From: Massilia sp. IC2-278
Lineage (GTDB): Bacteria > Pseudomonadota > Gammaproteobacteria > Burkholderiales > Burkholderiaceae_D
DNA: 64,000 bases
Direction of reading: 5' to 3'
Assembly: GCF_020708045.1 (NCBI RefSeq)
Contig: NZ_JAJFES010000002.1
Location: forward strand, 124,001 to 188,000
The first letter of the stretch is position 1. The number at the start of each line of letters is the position of its first letter. Below are positions 1-8,650 of the stretch, one piece after another. Position numbers and translations under genes: made by a program. Under the pieces are notes generated by a model. That model searched no databases and was not told the origin of the DNA. It saw only the letters and a program-made list of their open reading frames with translations.

Positions 1-56
1 CGAGTGTTCAGCAAACCAATAAAGTCTCAATGCTCTCTGGATCCCGATTCACCTAT

Positions 57-63
57 AAGAAGG
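57..63 (+). promoter_or_regulatory. ribosome binding site of the porin gene
   Basis: An AGAAGGA Shine-Dalgarno sequence lies 10 bases before the ATG at 74. It fixes the start of the porin, whose signal peptide begins at that ATG. The short segment upstream (1-56) is leader sequence with no confident -35/-10 pair. Confidence 0.6.
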
Positions 64-73
64 ATACGAATAA

Positions 74-1120
74 ATGAAAAAGTCACTGATGGCAGTCGCT
101 CTTGTTGGCGCTTTCGCCGGCGTTGCCCATGCACAAACCGCCGTTCAGATCTACGGCACCCTGGACGCTGGCGTCCAGAAGAGCAGTGGTAACACCCTGT
201 CGATCGGCAAGCGCGCCGCCAACACCCTGGGCTTCAAGGGCACCGAAGACCTGGGCAACGGCCTGAAAGCCCTGTTCCAACTGGAAATCCGCTACGAGTC
301 GGACACCGGCACCGTCGAAAACGGTTCGCGTCCGCTGTTCCAGGGCCAGAGCCGCGTCGGCCTGCAGGGCGACTTCGGTATGGTCCGCATCGGCCGTGGC
401 CTGACCCCGTACCAGGAAACCATCGGCGCCTTCGAGCCATGGCACGCACTGCCAAACCAGGGCGGTTTCTATACCGACCTGGCAGTCGCCGGCTACAACT
501 CGGCGCCGCTGGAGCCGAACAACTCGTCGAACAACCGCTGGTCGAACGCCTTCTGGTACAACTCGCCGGTCACCAGCGGCTTCCAGGTGAACGCCGCCAT
601 CGCCACCAAGGAAGGCGCGGGCGCCAACGGTCGCGCAGTCGGCCAGTACGCTGCCGGCGCAGAAGCCTCGGCCAACCCGTTCTCGATCTCGACCACCTAC
701 AACAACGGTCCTGCAGCCCTGATGCTGGGTTACGAGCGTAACGCTGTCGAAACCAAGGTCTGGTCGGCCGCCGGTTCGTTCATGGCTACCCCGGCACTGA
801 AGCTGATGGCCCTGTACACCCGCCAGGACCAGGACAACACCGCCTTCTTCGCCGGCCTGCCAGGCTCGAAGACCAACGCATGGGTGCTGGGCGCCAACTA
901 CACCATGGGTCCGGGCAAGGTCCTGGTCGGTTACGGCCAAAAAGATCCGGACAACTGGGTCAAGACCAAGCAGTTCTCGCTGGGCTACGAGTACAGCCTG
1001 TCGAAGCGCACCTACCTGTACATCGACGCATCGCGCAAGAAGGGCCCGCAAAACGCCACCACCCTGCGTGACGAGCGTTCGGTCAACTACTACGACCTGG
1101 GCATCAACCACTCGTTCTAA
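74..1120 (+). CDS. Gram-negative general porin (outer membrane)
   Basis: A 348-residue porin of the Burkholderiales trimeric beta-barrel type, expected to let small hydrophilic solutes cross the outer membrane. Residues 1-20 form a clear signal peptide (MKKSLMAV...GVAHA, cleavage before QT). The mature protein opens with the typical VQIYGTLDAG strand and shows alternating aromatic/polar strands throughout. It ends in NHSF, the C-terminal phenylalanine recognised by the BAM machinery. Length is normal for the family (about 340-390). Codon use is strongly biased (AAC, CTG, GGC), as expected for an abundant protein. It stands alone and is followed by a strong intrinsic terminator. The solute it admits cannot be told from sequence. 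Confidence 0.95.
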   Translation: MKKSLMAVALVGAFAGVAHAQTAVQIYGTLDAGVQKSSGNTLSIGKRAANTLGFKGTEDLGNGLKALFQLEIRYESDTGTVENGSRPLFQGQSRVGLQGDFGMVRIGRGLTPYQETIGAFEPWHALPNQGGFYTDLAVAGYNSAPLEPNNSSNNRWSNAFWYNSPVTSGFQVNAAIATKEGAGANGRAVGQYAAGAEASANPFSISTTYNNGPAALMLGYERNAVETKVWSAAGSFMATPALKLMALYTRQDQDNTAFFAGLPGSKTNAWVLGANYTMGPGKVLVGYGQKDPDNWVKTKQFSLGYEYSLSKRTYLYIDASRKKGPQNATTLRDERSVNYYDLGINHSF

Positions 1121-1158
1121 GCTGATGCGGGCTCCGGCCCGGCAGAATGGATAAGGAA

Positions 1159-1190
1159 GGCGGACACCGGCAACGGTGTCCGCCTTTTTT
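1159..1190 (+). terminator. Rho-independent terminator of the porin gene
   Basis: A perfect 11-bp GC-rich stem (GGCGGACACCG / CGGTGTCCGCC) with a GCAA tetraloop is followed by six T. It lies 39 bases after the porin stop codon. Confidence 0.93.
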
Positions 1191-1295
1191 CGTTCCGGTC
1201 CTGGCGTTGCCGCGGGAGCGCCCGGGCCGTTTTTCTGCCCGCCGCCCTGCTCCGCTCGGGTAAAATTGGGCACACACCATTACCGCAAGCCTGAG

Positions 1296-1958
1296 ATGAC
1301 CGCCACCCTGGATTCCGCCGCTGTCGCCCAATACCTGGCCGACCACCCCCGCTTTTTCGAAGAACATGCCGGCCTGCTGGGCGAAGTTAAACTGTCGAGT
1401 CCGCTGACCGGCAAGGCGGTCTCGCTGCAGGAACGGCAAATGGAAGTGATGCGCGCGAAATACAACGCGCTGGAGCTGCGCATGGCCGAGCTGCTGCGTA
1501 CGGCCACCGACAACACCACGATCCTGAACAATTTCCACGAATGGCATCTGACGCTGTTGCGTTCGGAAGGCGGCGCGGCGATGGCGCGTGACCTGGTCGA
1601 CGGCCTGCGCGCACACTTCGGCGTGCCGCAAGCCACCCTGCGCCTGTGGAACGTGGCGCCGGAACATACCGACGCTCCGTTCGCGGCCGGCGTGGCCGAG
1701 GATGCGCGCCTGTTCGCGTCAAGCCTGCGCGCCCCCTATTGCGGCCCGAACAAGGATTTCGAAGCGGTGCGCTGGCTCGACGACCCGGCCGCGGTACGCT
1801 CGACCGTGCTGCTGCCGCTGGTGGCCGACGGCAAGACCTTTGGCCTGCTGGTGCTGGGTTCGCCGGATGCCGAACGCTTCAGCCCGGTAATGGCCACCGA
1901 TTTCCTGGTCCAGCTGGGCAAGAGCGCCAGCACCGCGCTGGCCCCGCTGCGCGCCTGA
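1296..1958 (+). CDS. DUF484 family protein
   Basis: A 220-residue protein of the DUF484 family, which lies next to xerC in many proteobacteria; its biochemical role is unknown. It begins MTATLDSAAVAQYLADHPRFFEEH, the characteristic DUF484 N-terminus. A predicted helical stretch (about residues 40-75, LQERQMEVMRAKYNALELRM) follows, and then a GAF-like C-terminal half (about 90-215) containing STVLLPLVADGKTFGLLVLGS. The reading frame is open further upstream to 1176, but that extension crosses the porin terminator and is proline/cysteine-rich noise, so the ATG at 1296 is preferred. Its stop lies two bases before the xerC start, so the two are translationally coupled. Confidence 0.88.
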   Translation: MTATLDSAAVAQYLADHPRFFEEHAGLLGEVKLSSPLTGKAVSLQERQMEVMRAKYNALELRMAELLRTATDNTTILNNFHEWHLTLLRSEGGAAMARDLVDGLRAHFGVPQATLRLWNVAPEHTDAPFAAGVAEDARLFASSLRAPYCGPNKDFEAVRWLDDPAAVRSTVLLPLVADGKTFGLLVLGSPDAERFSPVMATDFLVQLGKSASTALAPLRA

Positions 1959-1960
1959 AC

Positions 1961-2887
1961 ATGGACAGCGGCGCCGACTGGTCGCAGCGCTACCTGGGTG
2001 AACTCCTCACCCAGCGCCAGCTGTCACCGCATACGATCGCCGCCTATCGGCGCGACCTGGCCGAACTGGCGCAGCTGGCCGGCCACACCGACTGGCCCCG
2101 TCTCAGCCACGCCGACATGCGCCGCTTCGCCGCGCGCCTGCATGCCGCCGGCCAGAATCCGCGCTCGATCGCCCGCAAGCTGTCCGGCTGGCGCGGCTTC
2201 TATCAATGGCTGTCGCTGCACGCCGCCCTGCCGACCAACCCGGTCGACGGCGTGCGTGCCCCGCGCCGCGCCAAATCGCTACCGAAGGCGCTGGCCGTCG
2301 ACGACGCGGTGCAATTGCTGGAAGCAAACCGGCACGGCCATCCCGAACCGGACGAACTGTGCAACCGCGCCATGTTCGAACTCCTGTATTCGAGCGGGCT
2401 GCGGGTATCCGAACTGGCCGGCCTCGACCTGGCGTACACCGACCATGCGCACGGCGCCTCGCTCGGCTGGTTCGATGCCGCCGCCGGCGACGTGGTCGTG
2501 ACCGGCAAGGGCGGCAAGATGCGCCGGGTGCCGGTGGGCGGGCCGGCGCGCGAGGCGCTGGCGGCTTGGCTGGCAGTGCGTCCGCCGGCAAGCGACGGCA
2601 GCGCCGCCCTGTTCCTCTCCAGCCGCGGCACCCGGATCACGCCGCGCGTGGTACAGCACCGCCTGAAACAGCATGCCCTGAAGGCCGGCACCCCGGTGCA
2701 CGTGCACCCGCACGTGCTGCGCCACTCGTTCGCCTCGCACCTGCTGCAATCCTCGGGCGACCTGCGCGCGGTGCAGGAACTCCTGGGCCACGCCAGCATC
2801 ACATCGACCCAGGTGTATACGGCGCTCGACTTCCAGCATCTTGCCGCAGTGTATGACCAGGCCCATCCGCGCGCGAAAGCGAAATAG
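1961..2887 (+). CDS. xerC: tyrosine recombinase XerC
   Basis: A 308-residue site-specific tyrosine recombinase that should act with XerD to resolve chromosome dimers at dif. The N-terminal SAM-like core-binding domain spans about residues 5-95 (LSPHTIAAYRRDL). The catalytic domain follows with the full active set: R148 (SGLRVSEL), K183 (TGKGGK), H251 and R254 (HVLRH), H277 (LLGH) and nucleophile Y286 (TQVYT). Length matches the family (about 300). The frame is open upstream to 1646 but that part only shadows the DUF484 gene. The ATG at 1961 directly follows the DUF484 stop. The coupling to a DUF484 gene favours XerC over XerD. Confidence 0.93.
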   Translation: MDSGADWSQRYLGELLTQRQLSPHTIAAYRRDLAELAQLAGHTDWPRLSHADMRRFAARLHAAGQNPRSIARKLSGWRGFYQWLSLHAALPTNPVDGVRAPRRAKSLPKALAVDDAVQLLEANRHGHPEPDELCNRAMFELLYSSGLRVSELAGLDLAYTDHAHGASLGWFDAAAGDVVVTGKGGKMRRVPVGGPAREALAAWLAVRPPASDGSAALFLSSRGTRITPRVVQHRLKQHALKAGTPVHVHPHVLRHSFASHLLQSSGDLRAVQELLGHASITSTQVYTALDFQHLAAVYDQAHPRAKAK

Positions 2888-3005
2888 CCAAGGATTCGCC
2901 TGAGCTGGCGCAAGGGCAGGCACGGTTGATGGTGGCAGATTGCAAATTACGGCATAATCTTTCGATTCTCCGCGCCCAAACCGGGCTGAACGCAACGTAA
3001 AGACC

Positions 3006-4070
3006 ATGTCACTGATCCCTGCCACCATCCTGACCGGCTTCCTCGGCGCCGGCAAGACCACCCTCCTCAACCGCATCCTGCGCGAGGAGCACGGCCTGCG
3101 CATCGCCGTCATCGAAAACGAATTTGGCCAGGAAAACATCGACAACGAAATCCTGGTCCAGGACAGCGGCGAACAGATCGTCGAGATGAACAACGGCTGC
3201 ATCTGCTGCACCGTGCGCGGTGACCTGATCGTGGCGCTGACGAACCTGGCGCAAAAGCGCGAGGCCGGCGAACTCGCTTTCGACCGCGTGGTCATCGAAA
3301 CCACGGGCCTGGCCAACCCCGGCCCGGTGGCGCAGACCTTCTTCGTCGACGAGGAAGTTGGCGCTCACTACCTGCTCGACGCCGTGGTAACCGTGGTCGA
3401 CGCGCGCCATGCGATGGACCAGCTGGACCGCCACGAGGAAGCCCAGCGCCAGGTTGGCTTTGCCGACAAGATCCTGCTCTCGAAGCTGGACCTGGTCGAC
3501 GCCGCCGCCATCGAGGCCCTGAAGGCGCGCCTGGCACGGATCAACCCGCGTGCGCCGATCTCGACCTCGGACTTCGGCAGTGCGCCGCTGAGCGAGGTGA
3601 TGGACCTGCGCGGCTTCAACCTGAACGACAAGCTCGAGCTCGACCCCGACTTCCTGCGCGCCGACGAGCACGAGCACGATCACGAGCACCACGGTCACGA
3701 CCATGCGCACTGCGGCCACGACCATGCCCACGGCGAAGCCTGCAGCCACGACCACCACCATTCGCACCACAGCGACGACATCGCCGCCTTCGTGTTCAAG
3801 AGCGAGCGCGCCTTCGACCCGGAACGCCTGGACCAGTTCCTCGGCAGCCTGGTGCAGGTGTTCGGTCCGAACATGCTGCGCTACAAGGGCGTGCTGTCGA
3901 TGCAGGGCGCCGACCGCAAAGTCGTGTTCCAAGGCGTGCATCAAATCATGGGCAACGACCTGGGCGCAAAGTGGGAAGAGAACGAAGCCCGTGGCAGTAA
4001 AATGGTGTTTATTGGTAAAAATTTACCAAAAGACGTATTTATCCGCGGATTGGAACAATGTTTGGTATAA
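3006..4070 (+). CDS. G3E family GTPase (CobW/COG0523), His-rich metallochaperone
   Basis: A 354-residue P-loop GTPase of the COG0523 group. Family members deliver or store metals, often zinc, and some serve cobalamin synthesis. Visible motifs are Walker A GFLGAGKT (residues 11-18), the COG0523 metal site CxCC (C65, C67, C68), SKLD as guanine-specificity motif, and a C-terminal CobW_C domain (about 260-350). Residues about 219-258 form a dense His/Asp/Glu linker (HEHDHEHHGHDHAHCGHDH) suited to binding Zn or Ni. There are no cobalamin genes here, so a role in zinc handling is more likely than one in B12 synthesis. It lies directly upstream of a dksA lacking a complete zinc finger, a pairing discussed in the findings. 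The substrate metal is inferred. Confidence 0.88.
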   Translation: MSLIPATILTGFLGAGKTTLLNRILREEHGLRIAVIENEFGQENIDNEILVQDSGEQIVEMNNGCICCTVRGDLIVALTNLAQKREAGELAFDRVVIETTGLANPGPVAQTFFVDEEVGAHYLLDAVVTVVDARHAMDQLDRHEEAQRQVGFADKILLSKLDLVDAAAIEALKARLARINPRAPISTSDFGSAPLSEVMDLRGFNLNDKLELDPDFLRADEHEHDHEHHGHDHAHCGHDHAHGEACSHDHHHSHHSDDIAAFVFKSERAFDPERLDQFLGSLVQVFGPNMLRYKGVLSMQGADRKVVFQGVHQIMGNDLGAKWEENEARGSKMVFIGKNLPKDVFIRGLEQCLV

Positions 4071-4267
4071 ACTATCCCGGTTTTACGGTACCCGTTGCGC
4101 TTTTTGCCACGGCGTGACAGGCACCGTCGAGTAGCCGCCGCCGGCCAGTCCGGGGGCGAGGACGGCAGATTGCAGCGCCGTCATGGCAGCTGGTAGCGCT
4201 CACTGTTGGTAACCCAGTGCTGATGAGCCAGCTGATAAAATGAAACCTCTGTCGTATCGAAGGCAAC

Positions 4268-4720
4268 ATGACTAAAACAACGAAATCGAATACCGCCGCG
4301 CAGTCCGAAGACCGACTCATTTCGGAAGAGGAAATTCGGGCGATGGGCGACGAGGACTACATGAACCCGGCCCAGCTCGCGTTCTTCAAGGACCGCCTGC
4401 AACAGCTCGAGAAAGAGCTGCTGAAAAATGCCGGTGAGACCACAGAGCACCTGCGCGAAACCGTCCTGGTCCCGGACCCGGCCGACCGCGCCACCATCGA
4501 GGAAGAGCATGCGCTGGAACTACGCACCCGCGACCGCGAGCGCAAGCTGCTGAAAAAGGTCCAGCAATCGCTGGCCGCCATCGAAGCCGGCGAATACGGC
4601 TGGTGCGAAGAAACCGGCGAGCCGATCGGCATCCCGCGCCTGATCGCGCGCCCGACCGCCACCCTGTCGCTGGAAGCCCAGCAGCGCCGCGAACTGAAGC
4701 AAAAGCTGTACGGCGACTGA
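4268..4720 (+). CDS. dksA: RNA polymerase-binding transcription factor DksA
   Basis: A 150-residue DksA-type factor that enters the RNA polymerase secondary channel and potentiates ppGpp in the stringent response. The coiled-coil tip motif is intact (D70, D73, A75 in DPADRA) within two long helices (about 30-105). The C-terminal zinc finger is degenerate: only C113 remains of the usual four cysteines, the others being T116, S134 and A137. This one-cysteine form is known from alpha- and betaproteobacterial DksA proteins and is thought not to need zinc. The C-terminal helix QQRRELKQKLYGD is typical. The ATG at 4268 gives the standard length. A strong terminator follows. Confidence 0.93.
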   Translation: MTKTTKSNTAAQSEDRLISEEEIRAMGDEDYMNPAQLAFFKDRLQQLEKELLKNAGETTEHLRETVLVPDPADRATIEEEHALELRTRDRERKLLKKVQQSLAAIEAGEYGWCEETGEPIGIPRLIARPTATLSLEAQQRRELKQKLYGD

Positions 4721-4739
4721 TCGCTTCCAGCCCCCACCG

Positions 4740-4770
4740 AAAAAGCATGCGCGAAACCGCATGCTTTTTT
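4740..4770 (+). terminator. Rho-independent terminator of dksA
   Basis: A 7-bp stem GCATGCG / CGCATGC with a 6-base loop, flanked by five A on the left and six T on the right, starts 19 bases after the dksA stop. The A/T flanks let it act in both directions. Confidence 0.9.
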
Positions 4771-4994
4771 CTTTTCTACCTACCCGGCGGCCTCAAGCGT
4801 GCCGTCGAAATCTTTCCTATGGGATACACTGGTACGGATACGGGTACTGGCCTGCAGCGGGTTTGCGCCTGCGCACGTGTGCGCAGGGCGTGCCGCGGGC
4901 GTCCGTGCTACCGTCATGGATGAGCGCTCCGGACCCAGGGGGCGCTACCGCGCATCAAGCAATAAACACGGGGCAAACGATAGGCGGAAACGAC

Positions 4995-6422
4995 GTGGGC
5001 TTATTTTCCTTCCTGAAGAAAAAGAACGAACAGGTAGCCGAAGCGCCGGCCACGCGCCTGCGCGCGGGCGAGCCTTCGCGCCTGTCCGCCGAAGCCGAAC
5101 GCGAGCGCCAGCGCGAAATCGCCCGCGCCACCGCCGCGAAGATCGACGCCATCGAACTGGCCATGACCACCGACCTGCTCGACGACGGCGACACCGGCTG
5201 GGGCAGCGGCCACCGCCCGCCGGCCGCCGCCGCCGCGCCGCTGGCCTCGGACGCCGATACCGAACTCGGCCCCCTGGACGGCCAGCCGGAAGCCGACCTC
5301 ACGCCGGCGAATGCGCCCGTGGTCGAGGAAAGCGCCATTCTCTACGCCAACGGCCAGGCCGACCTGGCCGAAGGCATGCTGCGCGATTGCCTGGCCGAAC
5401 TCGGACGGTCCGAACGCCTGCCCTGGTGGATGCTGTTCGACCTCTACCAGGCCCAGGGCCGCGAGCAGGAATTCGACAGCATCGCCATCGATTACGCCAG
5501 CCATTTCGAAACTTCCCCGCCCGCCTACACCGACCGCCTGCCGCGCCAGGCGCAAGAAGCCTTTGCCGGCGTGGCACCCACCCTGCGCCTGCCGGCCACG
5601 CTCGACGCCAGCCTGGGCGCCCACCTGCCGGCCCTGCATAAGCCGGCGCCGCCGGGCACGCCGGTGCGGCTCGACTTCGGCGCCGTGCGCAGCGCGAATG
5701 CCGCAGGCTGCGCCGCCCTGCTCGCCAGCCTGCAAGCCTTGCGCCGCGCGGGGCGTCCGGTGGTGCTGGCCAGCGCCGATGCGCTGCTGGCGGTGCTGCG
5801 GCCGATGCTGGCGATCGGCGAACGCGGCAGTGGCGAAGCACCCTGGCTGCTCCTGCTCGAACTGCTGCAGCTGCTGGACCGCGAGAAGGACTTCGAGGAA
5901 ACCGCGATGGACTATTGCGTGACCTTTGAAGTCTCGCCGCCTTCGTTCGAGACGCCGCTGCGCGCCGCGGACGGCATTGGCGGTGCGGCCGATCCGGGCA
6001 ACGCGGCGCCTTCCCTTGCGGCAGCGCCCGGGGCCGAACAACGTTTCCTGTTGCCGCCGCTGGTCGATGGCGATATCGGCGCGCTGCTGGCGGCCATCGA
6101 TGCGTATGCGTCGGCACAGGCGGCATCCGTCCAGACGGCAGGTGCAACGGCAGTCCCGGCGCTGGAGCAGGCCGCAGGCGCCAGTCCTGGCGTAGGCCAG
6201 CCGGATACCGGTGTCCCCGCCCTTGCGGCGCCGGTCGTGCTCGACTGCTCGCGCCTGGCGCGCATCGGGTTCAGCGCGGCCGGCGCCCTGCACGTACGGC
6301 TGCGCAGCCTGGCCGGTGCGGGGCATCCGGTCGAGCTGCGCGACCTGAACCACATGGTGGCGGCTCTGCTGCGCCTCCTGAACTATGGCGACTGCGCGCG
6401 CCTGTATGCGCACAAGTATTGA
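4995..6422 (+). CDS. tandem STAS-domain protein with duplicated FimV-like helical motif
   Basis: A 475-residue soluble protein of unknown role. The start is taken as GTG at 4995, preceded by AGGCGG (4982-4987) and giving a charged N-terminus GLFSFLKKKNEQ; the frame is open upstream without conserved features. After a disordered Ala/Arg-rich stretch, residues about 108-180 resemble the helical repeat at the FimV C-terminus and contain PWWMLFDLYQAQGREQEF. A STAS-like segment (about 215-285) follows. The helical motif is then repeated (from residue 283, PWLLLLELLQLLDREKDF), and a second STAS segment ends the protein (about 414-475, VVLDCSRLARIGFSAAGAL). STAS domains typically relay signals through protein-protein contacts. 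It lies just upstream of hslVU, but a sigma32-like promoter between them suggests separate transcription. Confidence 0.75.
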   Translation: MGLFSFLKKKNEQVAEAPATRLRAGEPSRLSAEAERERQREIARATAAKIDAIELAMTTDLLDDGDTGWGSGHRPPAAAAAPLASDADTELGPLDGQPEADLTPANAPVVEESAILYANGQADLAEGMLRDCLAELGRSERLPWWMLFDLYQAQGREQEFDSIAIDYASHFETSPPAYTDRLPRQAQEAFAGVAPTLRLPATLDASLGAHLPALHKPAPPGTPVRLDFGAVRSANAAGCAALLASLQALRRAGRPVVLASADALLAVLRPMLAIGERGSGEAPWLLLLELLQLLDREKDFEETAMDYCVTFEVSPPSFETPLRAADGIGGAADPGNAAPSLAAAPGAEQRFLLPPLVDGDIGALLAAIDAYASAQAASVQTAGATAVPALEQAAGASPGVGQPDTGVPALAAPVVLDCSRLARIGFSAAGALHVRLRSLAGAGHPVELRDLNHMVAALLRLLNYGDCARLYAHKY

Positions 6423-6489
6423 ACGGCATACTGAACGGCGTCCCGGACCAGGGCTGCGCGAATACTGCTGAGCTTAAGTGTCATCCTGT

Positions 6490-6517
6490 CTTGCAATTTT
6501 GTGCAACAGCCCCACTT
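6490..6517 (+). promoter_or_regulatory. heat-shock (sigma32-type) promoter of hslVU
   Basis: CTTGCA (6490-6495), a 14-base spacer and CCCCACTT (6510-6517) match the sigma32 consensus CTTGAA - N13-15 - CCCCATnT with one mismatch in each element. It lies 29 bases before the hslV start, in the correct orientation. HslVU is a classic heat-shock operon, which supports the call. Confidence 0.78.
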
Positions 6518-6546
6518 GCGGAGGGCTAGTTAACCACGAGGCAGAT

Positions 6547-7083
6547 ATGGAACAATTTCACGGCACCACCATTGTGAGTGTACGTCGCGGCTCGCAAGTC
6601 GCATTGGGCGGCGACGGCCAGGTCACCCTGGGGAACGTCGTCATGAAGGGCTCGGCGCGCAAGGTGCGCAAACTCTACCAGGGCAAGGTCCTGTGCGGTT
6701 TCGCCGGCGCCACCGCCGACGCCTTTACCCTGCTCGACCGCTTCGAAGCGAAGCTGGAAAAGCATCAAGGCAATTTGCTGCGCTCCTCGGTCGAGCTGGC
6801 CAAGGACTGGCGCACCGACCGCATGCTGAGCAGGCTCGAAGCCATGCTGCTGGTGGCCGACAAGGAAGTGACACTGATCATCACCGGGAATGGCGACGTG
6901 CTCGAGCCGGAAGACGGCATCGGCGCGATCGGCTCGGGCGGCATCTACGCCCAGTCCGCGGCCAAGGCGCTGCAGGAAAACACCGAGCTGCCGCCCGCCG
7001 AGGTCGTCAAGAAAGCGCTGACGATTGCCGGCGAGCTCTGCATCTATACGAATTTGTCCCACATCATTGAAACGCTGGACTGA
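6547..7083 (+). CDS. hslV: ATP-dependent protease subunit HslV (ClpQ)
   Basis: A 178-residue peptidase subunit of the HslUV (ClpYQ) protease, a cytoplasmic proteasome-like dodecamer. It starts [14 protein letters not shown]: the first six residues form a propeptide typical of betaproteobacteria, whose removal exposes T7 as the N-terminal nucleophile. Conserved [30 protein letters not shown] and IGSGG segments are all present. The ATG at 6547 has GAGG at 6538 as ribosome binding site; the open frame upstream to 6478 covers the promoter and is not coding. hslU follows after five bases. Confidence 0.96.
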   Translation: MEQFHGTTIVSVRRGSQVALGGDGQVTLGNVVMKGSARKVRKLYQGKVLCGFAGATADAFTLLDRFEAKLEKHQGNLLRSSVELAKDWRTDRMLSRLEAMLLVADKEVTLIITGNGDVLEPEDGIGAIGSGGIYAQSAAKALQENTELPPAEVVKKALTIAGELCIYTNLSHIIETLD

Positions 7084-7088
7084 CCGGC

Positions 7089-8435
7089 ATGCATATCATG
7101 AACATGACTCCTCTCGAAATCGTGTCGGAACTGGACAAGCACGTCGTCGGCCAGGGCAAGGCCAAGCGCGCCGTCGCCATCGCCCTGCGCAACCGCTGGC
7201 GCCGCCAGCAGGTGGCCGAGCCGCTGCGCCACGAGATCACGCCGAAAAACATCCTGATGATCGGCCCGACCGGCGTCGGCAAGACCGAAATCGCGCGCCG
7301 CCTGGCGAAGCTCGCCGACGCGCCCTTCATCAAGATCGAAGCCACCAAATTCACCGAGGTCGGCTATGTCGGCCGCGACGTCGACACCATCATCCGCGAC
7401 CTCATCGACATCGGCGTCAAGCAGACGCGCGCATCGGAAATGAAAAAGGTGCGCCAGCGCGCCGAAGACGCGGCCGAAGACCGCATCATCGACATCCTGG
7501 TGCCGCCGGCGCGCGACTTCGGCTTCAACGTCAGCGCCGCGGCCGAGGCAAAGGAAGGCGACAGCACGCGCCAGACCTTCCGCAAGCGCCTGCGCGAAGG
7601 CTCGCTCGACGACCGCGAAGTGGAAATCGAAGTGGCCGACGCTGCGCCGCAGATGGAAATCATGGCGCCGCCGGGCATGGAAGAAATGACGGAACAGATC
7701 AAGTCGATGTTCGCCGGCGTCGGCAACACGCGCAAGAAGGCGCGCAAGATGAAGATCAAGGAAGCGATGAAGGTGCTGGCCGAGGAAGAAGCGGCGCGCC
7801 TGATCAACGAAGACGAGATGAAGCAGAAGGCGATCCACAATGTGGAGAACAACGGCATCGTCTTCCTGGACGAGATCGACAAGATCGCCACCCGTTCGGA
7901 ACACGGCGGCGCCGATGTCTCGCGCGCCGGCGTGCAGCGCGATCTGCTGCCGCTGGTCGAGGGCACGACCGTGAACACCAAGTACGGCATGATCCGCACC
8001 GATCACATCCTGTTCATCGCTTCGGGCGCCTTCCATCTGTCGAAGCCGTCGGACCTGATTCCCGAGCTGCAGGGTCGCTTCCCGATCCGCGTGGAGCTGG
8101 AATCGCTGTCGATCGACGACTTCAAGCGCATCCTCACCAGCACCGACGCCTGCCTGACGACCCAGTATGAAGCACTGCTGGGCACCGAAGGCATCAAGGT
8201 CGACTTCACCGAAGACGGCATCCACCGCCTGGCCGAGATCGCCTTCTCGGTCAACGAACGCACCGAGAACATCGGCGCGCGCCGCCTGTACACGGTGATG
8301 GAAAAGCTGCTCGAGGAAGTCTCGTTCGGCGCCAGCGACATGCAGGACAAGCTGGTCACGGTCGACGGCGCCTACGTGAACGAGCGCCTGGACGTGCTGT
8401 CGGCCAACGAAGACCTGTCGCGCTACGTGCTGTAA
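7089..8435 (+). CDS. hslU: ATP-dependent protease ATPase subunit HslU (ClpY)
   Basis: A 448-residue AAA+ unfoldase that feeds substrates to HslV. It opens with [17 protein letters not shown] after a few leader residues. Walker A is GPTGVGKT (about residues 59-66), Walker [10 protein letters not shown], and the pore loop region GYVGRDV is present. The large I-domain insertion (about 110-240, acidic and Lys-rich) is the usual HslU hallmark. It ends in LSRYVL, the conserved C-terminus that docks into HslV. Three in-frame ATGs (7089, 7098, 7104) could start translation; no strong Shine-Dalgarno decides, and 7089 is used. It forms an operon with hslV. Confidence 0.96.
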   Translation: MHIMNMTPLEIVSELDKHVVGQGKAKRAVAIALRNRWRRQQVAEPLRHEITPKNILMIGPTGVGKTEIARRLAKLADAPFIKIEATKFTEVGYVGRDVDTIIRDLIDIGVKQTRASEMKKVRQRAEDAAEDRIIDILVPPARDFGFNVSAAAEAKEGDSTRQTFRKRLREGSLDDREVEIEVADAAPQMEIMAPPGMEEMTEQIKSMFAGVGNTRKKARKMKIKEAMKVLAEEEAARLINEDEMKQKAIHNVENNGIVFLDEIDKIATRSEHGGADVSRAGVQRDLLPLVEGTTVNTKYGMIRTDHILFIASGAFHLSKPSDLIPELQGRFPIRVELESLSIDDFKRILTSTDACLTTQYEALLGTEGIKVDFTEDGIHRLAEIAFSVNERTENIGARRLYTVMEKLLEEVSFGASDMQDKLVTVDGAYVNERLDVLSANEDLSRYVL

Positions 8436-8446
8436 CGGAGGCGAGC

Positions 8447-8650
8447 ATGGCAAACAAGGCACTCGCAACCCGGCAAAAGATGCGGCTGCGCGTCGAACCG
8501 TCGCAGCAGTTCGGCAAGCCGCGCAACCCGCTCGCCGCATTGGCCAAGGCCCGCTCGGCTGGCGCGCACGCCAAACCCTTGTCGAGCGAGCGCCAGGATG
8601 CCAAGCGGCAGTTGAAGAAGGTGAAGCTGACGGCGGACGAGGACGAGTGA
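8447..8650 (+). CDS. small basic protein of unknown function downstream of hslU
   Basis: A 67-residue protein, rich in Lys/Arg in its first 55 residues and ending in an acidic tail (TADEDE). It has no signal peptide, membrane segment or cysteine, and no domain I recognise. It is accepted as a real gene because a strong ribosome binding site (GGAGG at 8436-8440) lies 6 bases before its ATG, it starts 12 bases after the hslU stop on the same strand, and its codon use matches the neighbours. As the third gene of the hslVU operon it may be heat-induced; any link to the protease is inference. Confidence 0.72.
   Translation: MANKALATRQKMRLRVEPSQQFGKPRNPLAALAKARSAGAHAKPLSSERQDAKRQLKKVKLTADEDE

Noticed and set aside
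83-1273. 396-residue minus-strand open frame opposite the porin
   Set aside because: Antisense shadow of a codon-biased GC-rich gene; composition is low complexity, and no domain is seen.
2926-2958. TTGATG ... CATAAT as promoter of the G3E GTPase gene
   Set aside because: Spacing is 21 bases, outside the usual 15-19, and no Zur-like operator is visible.
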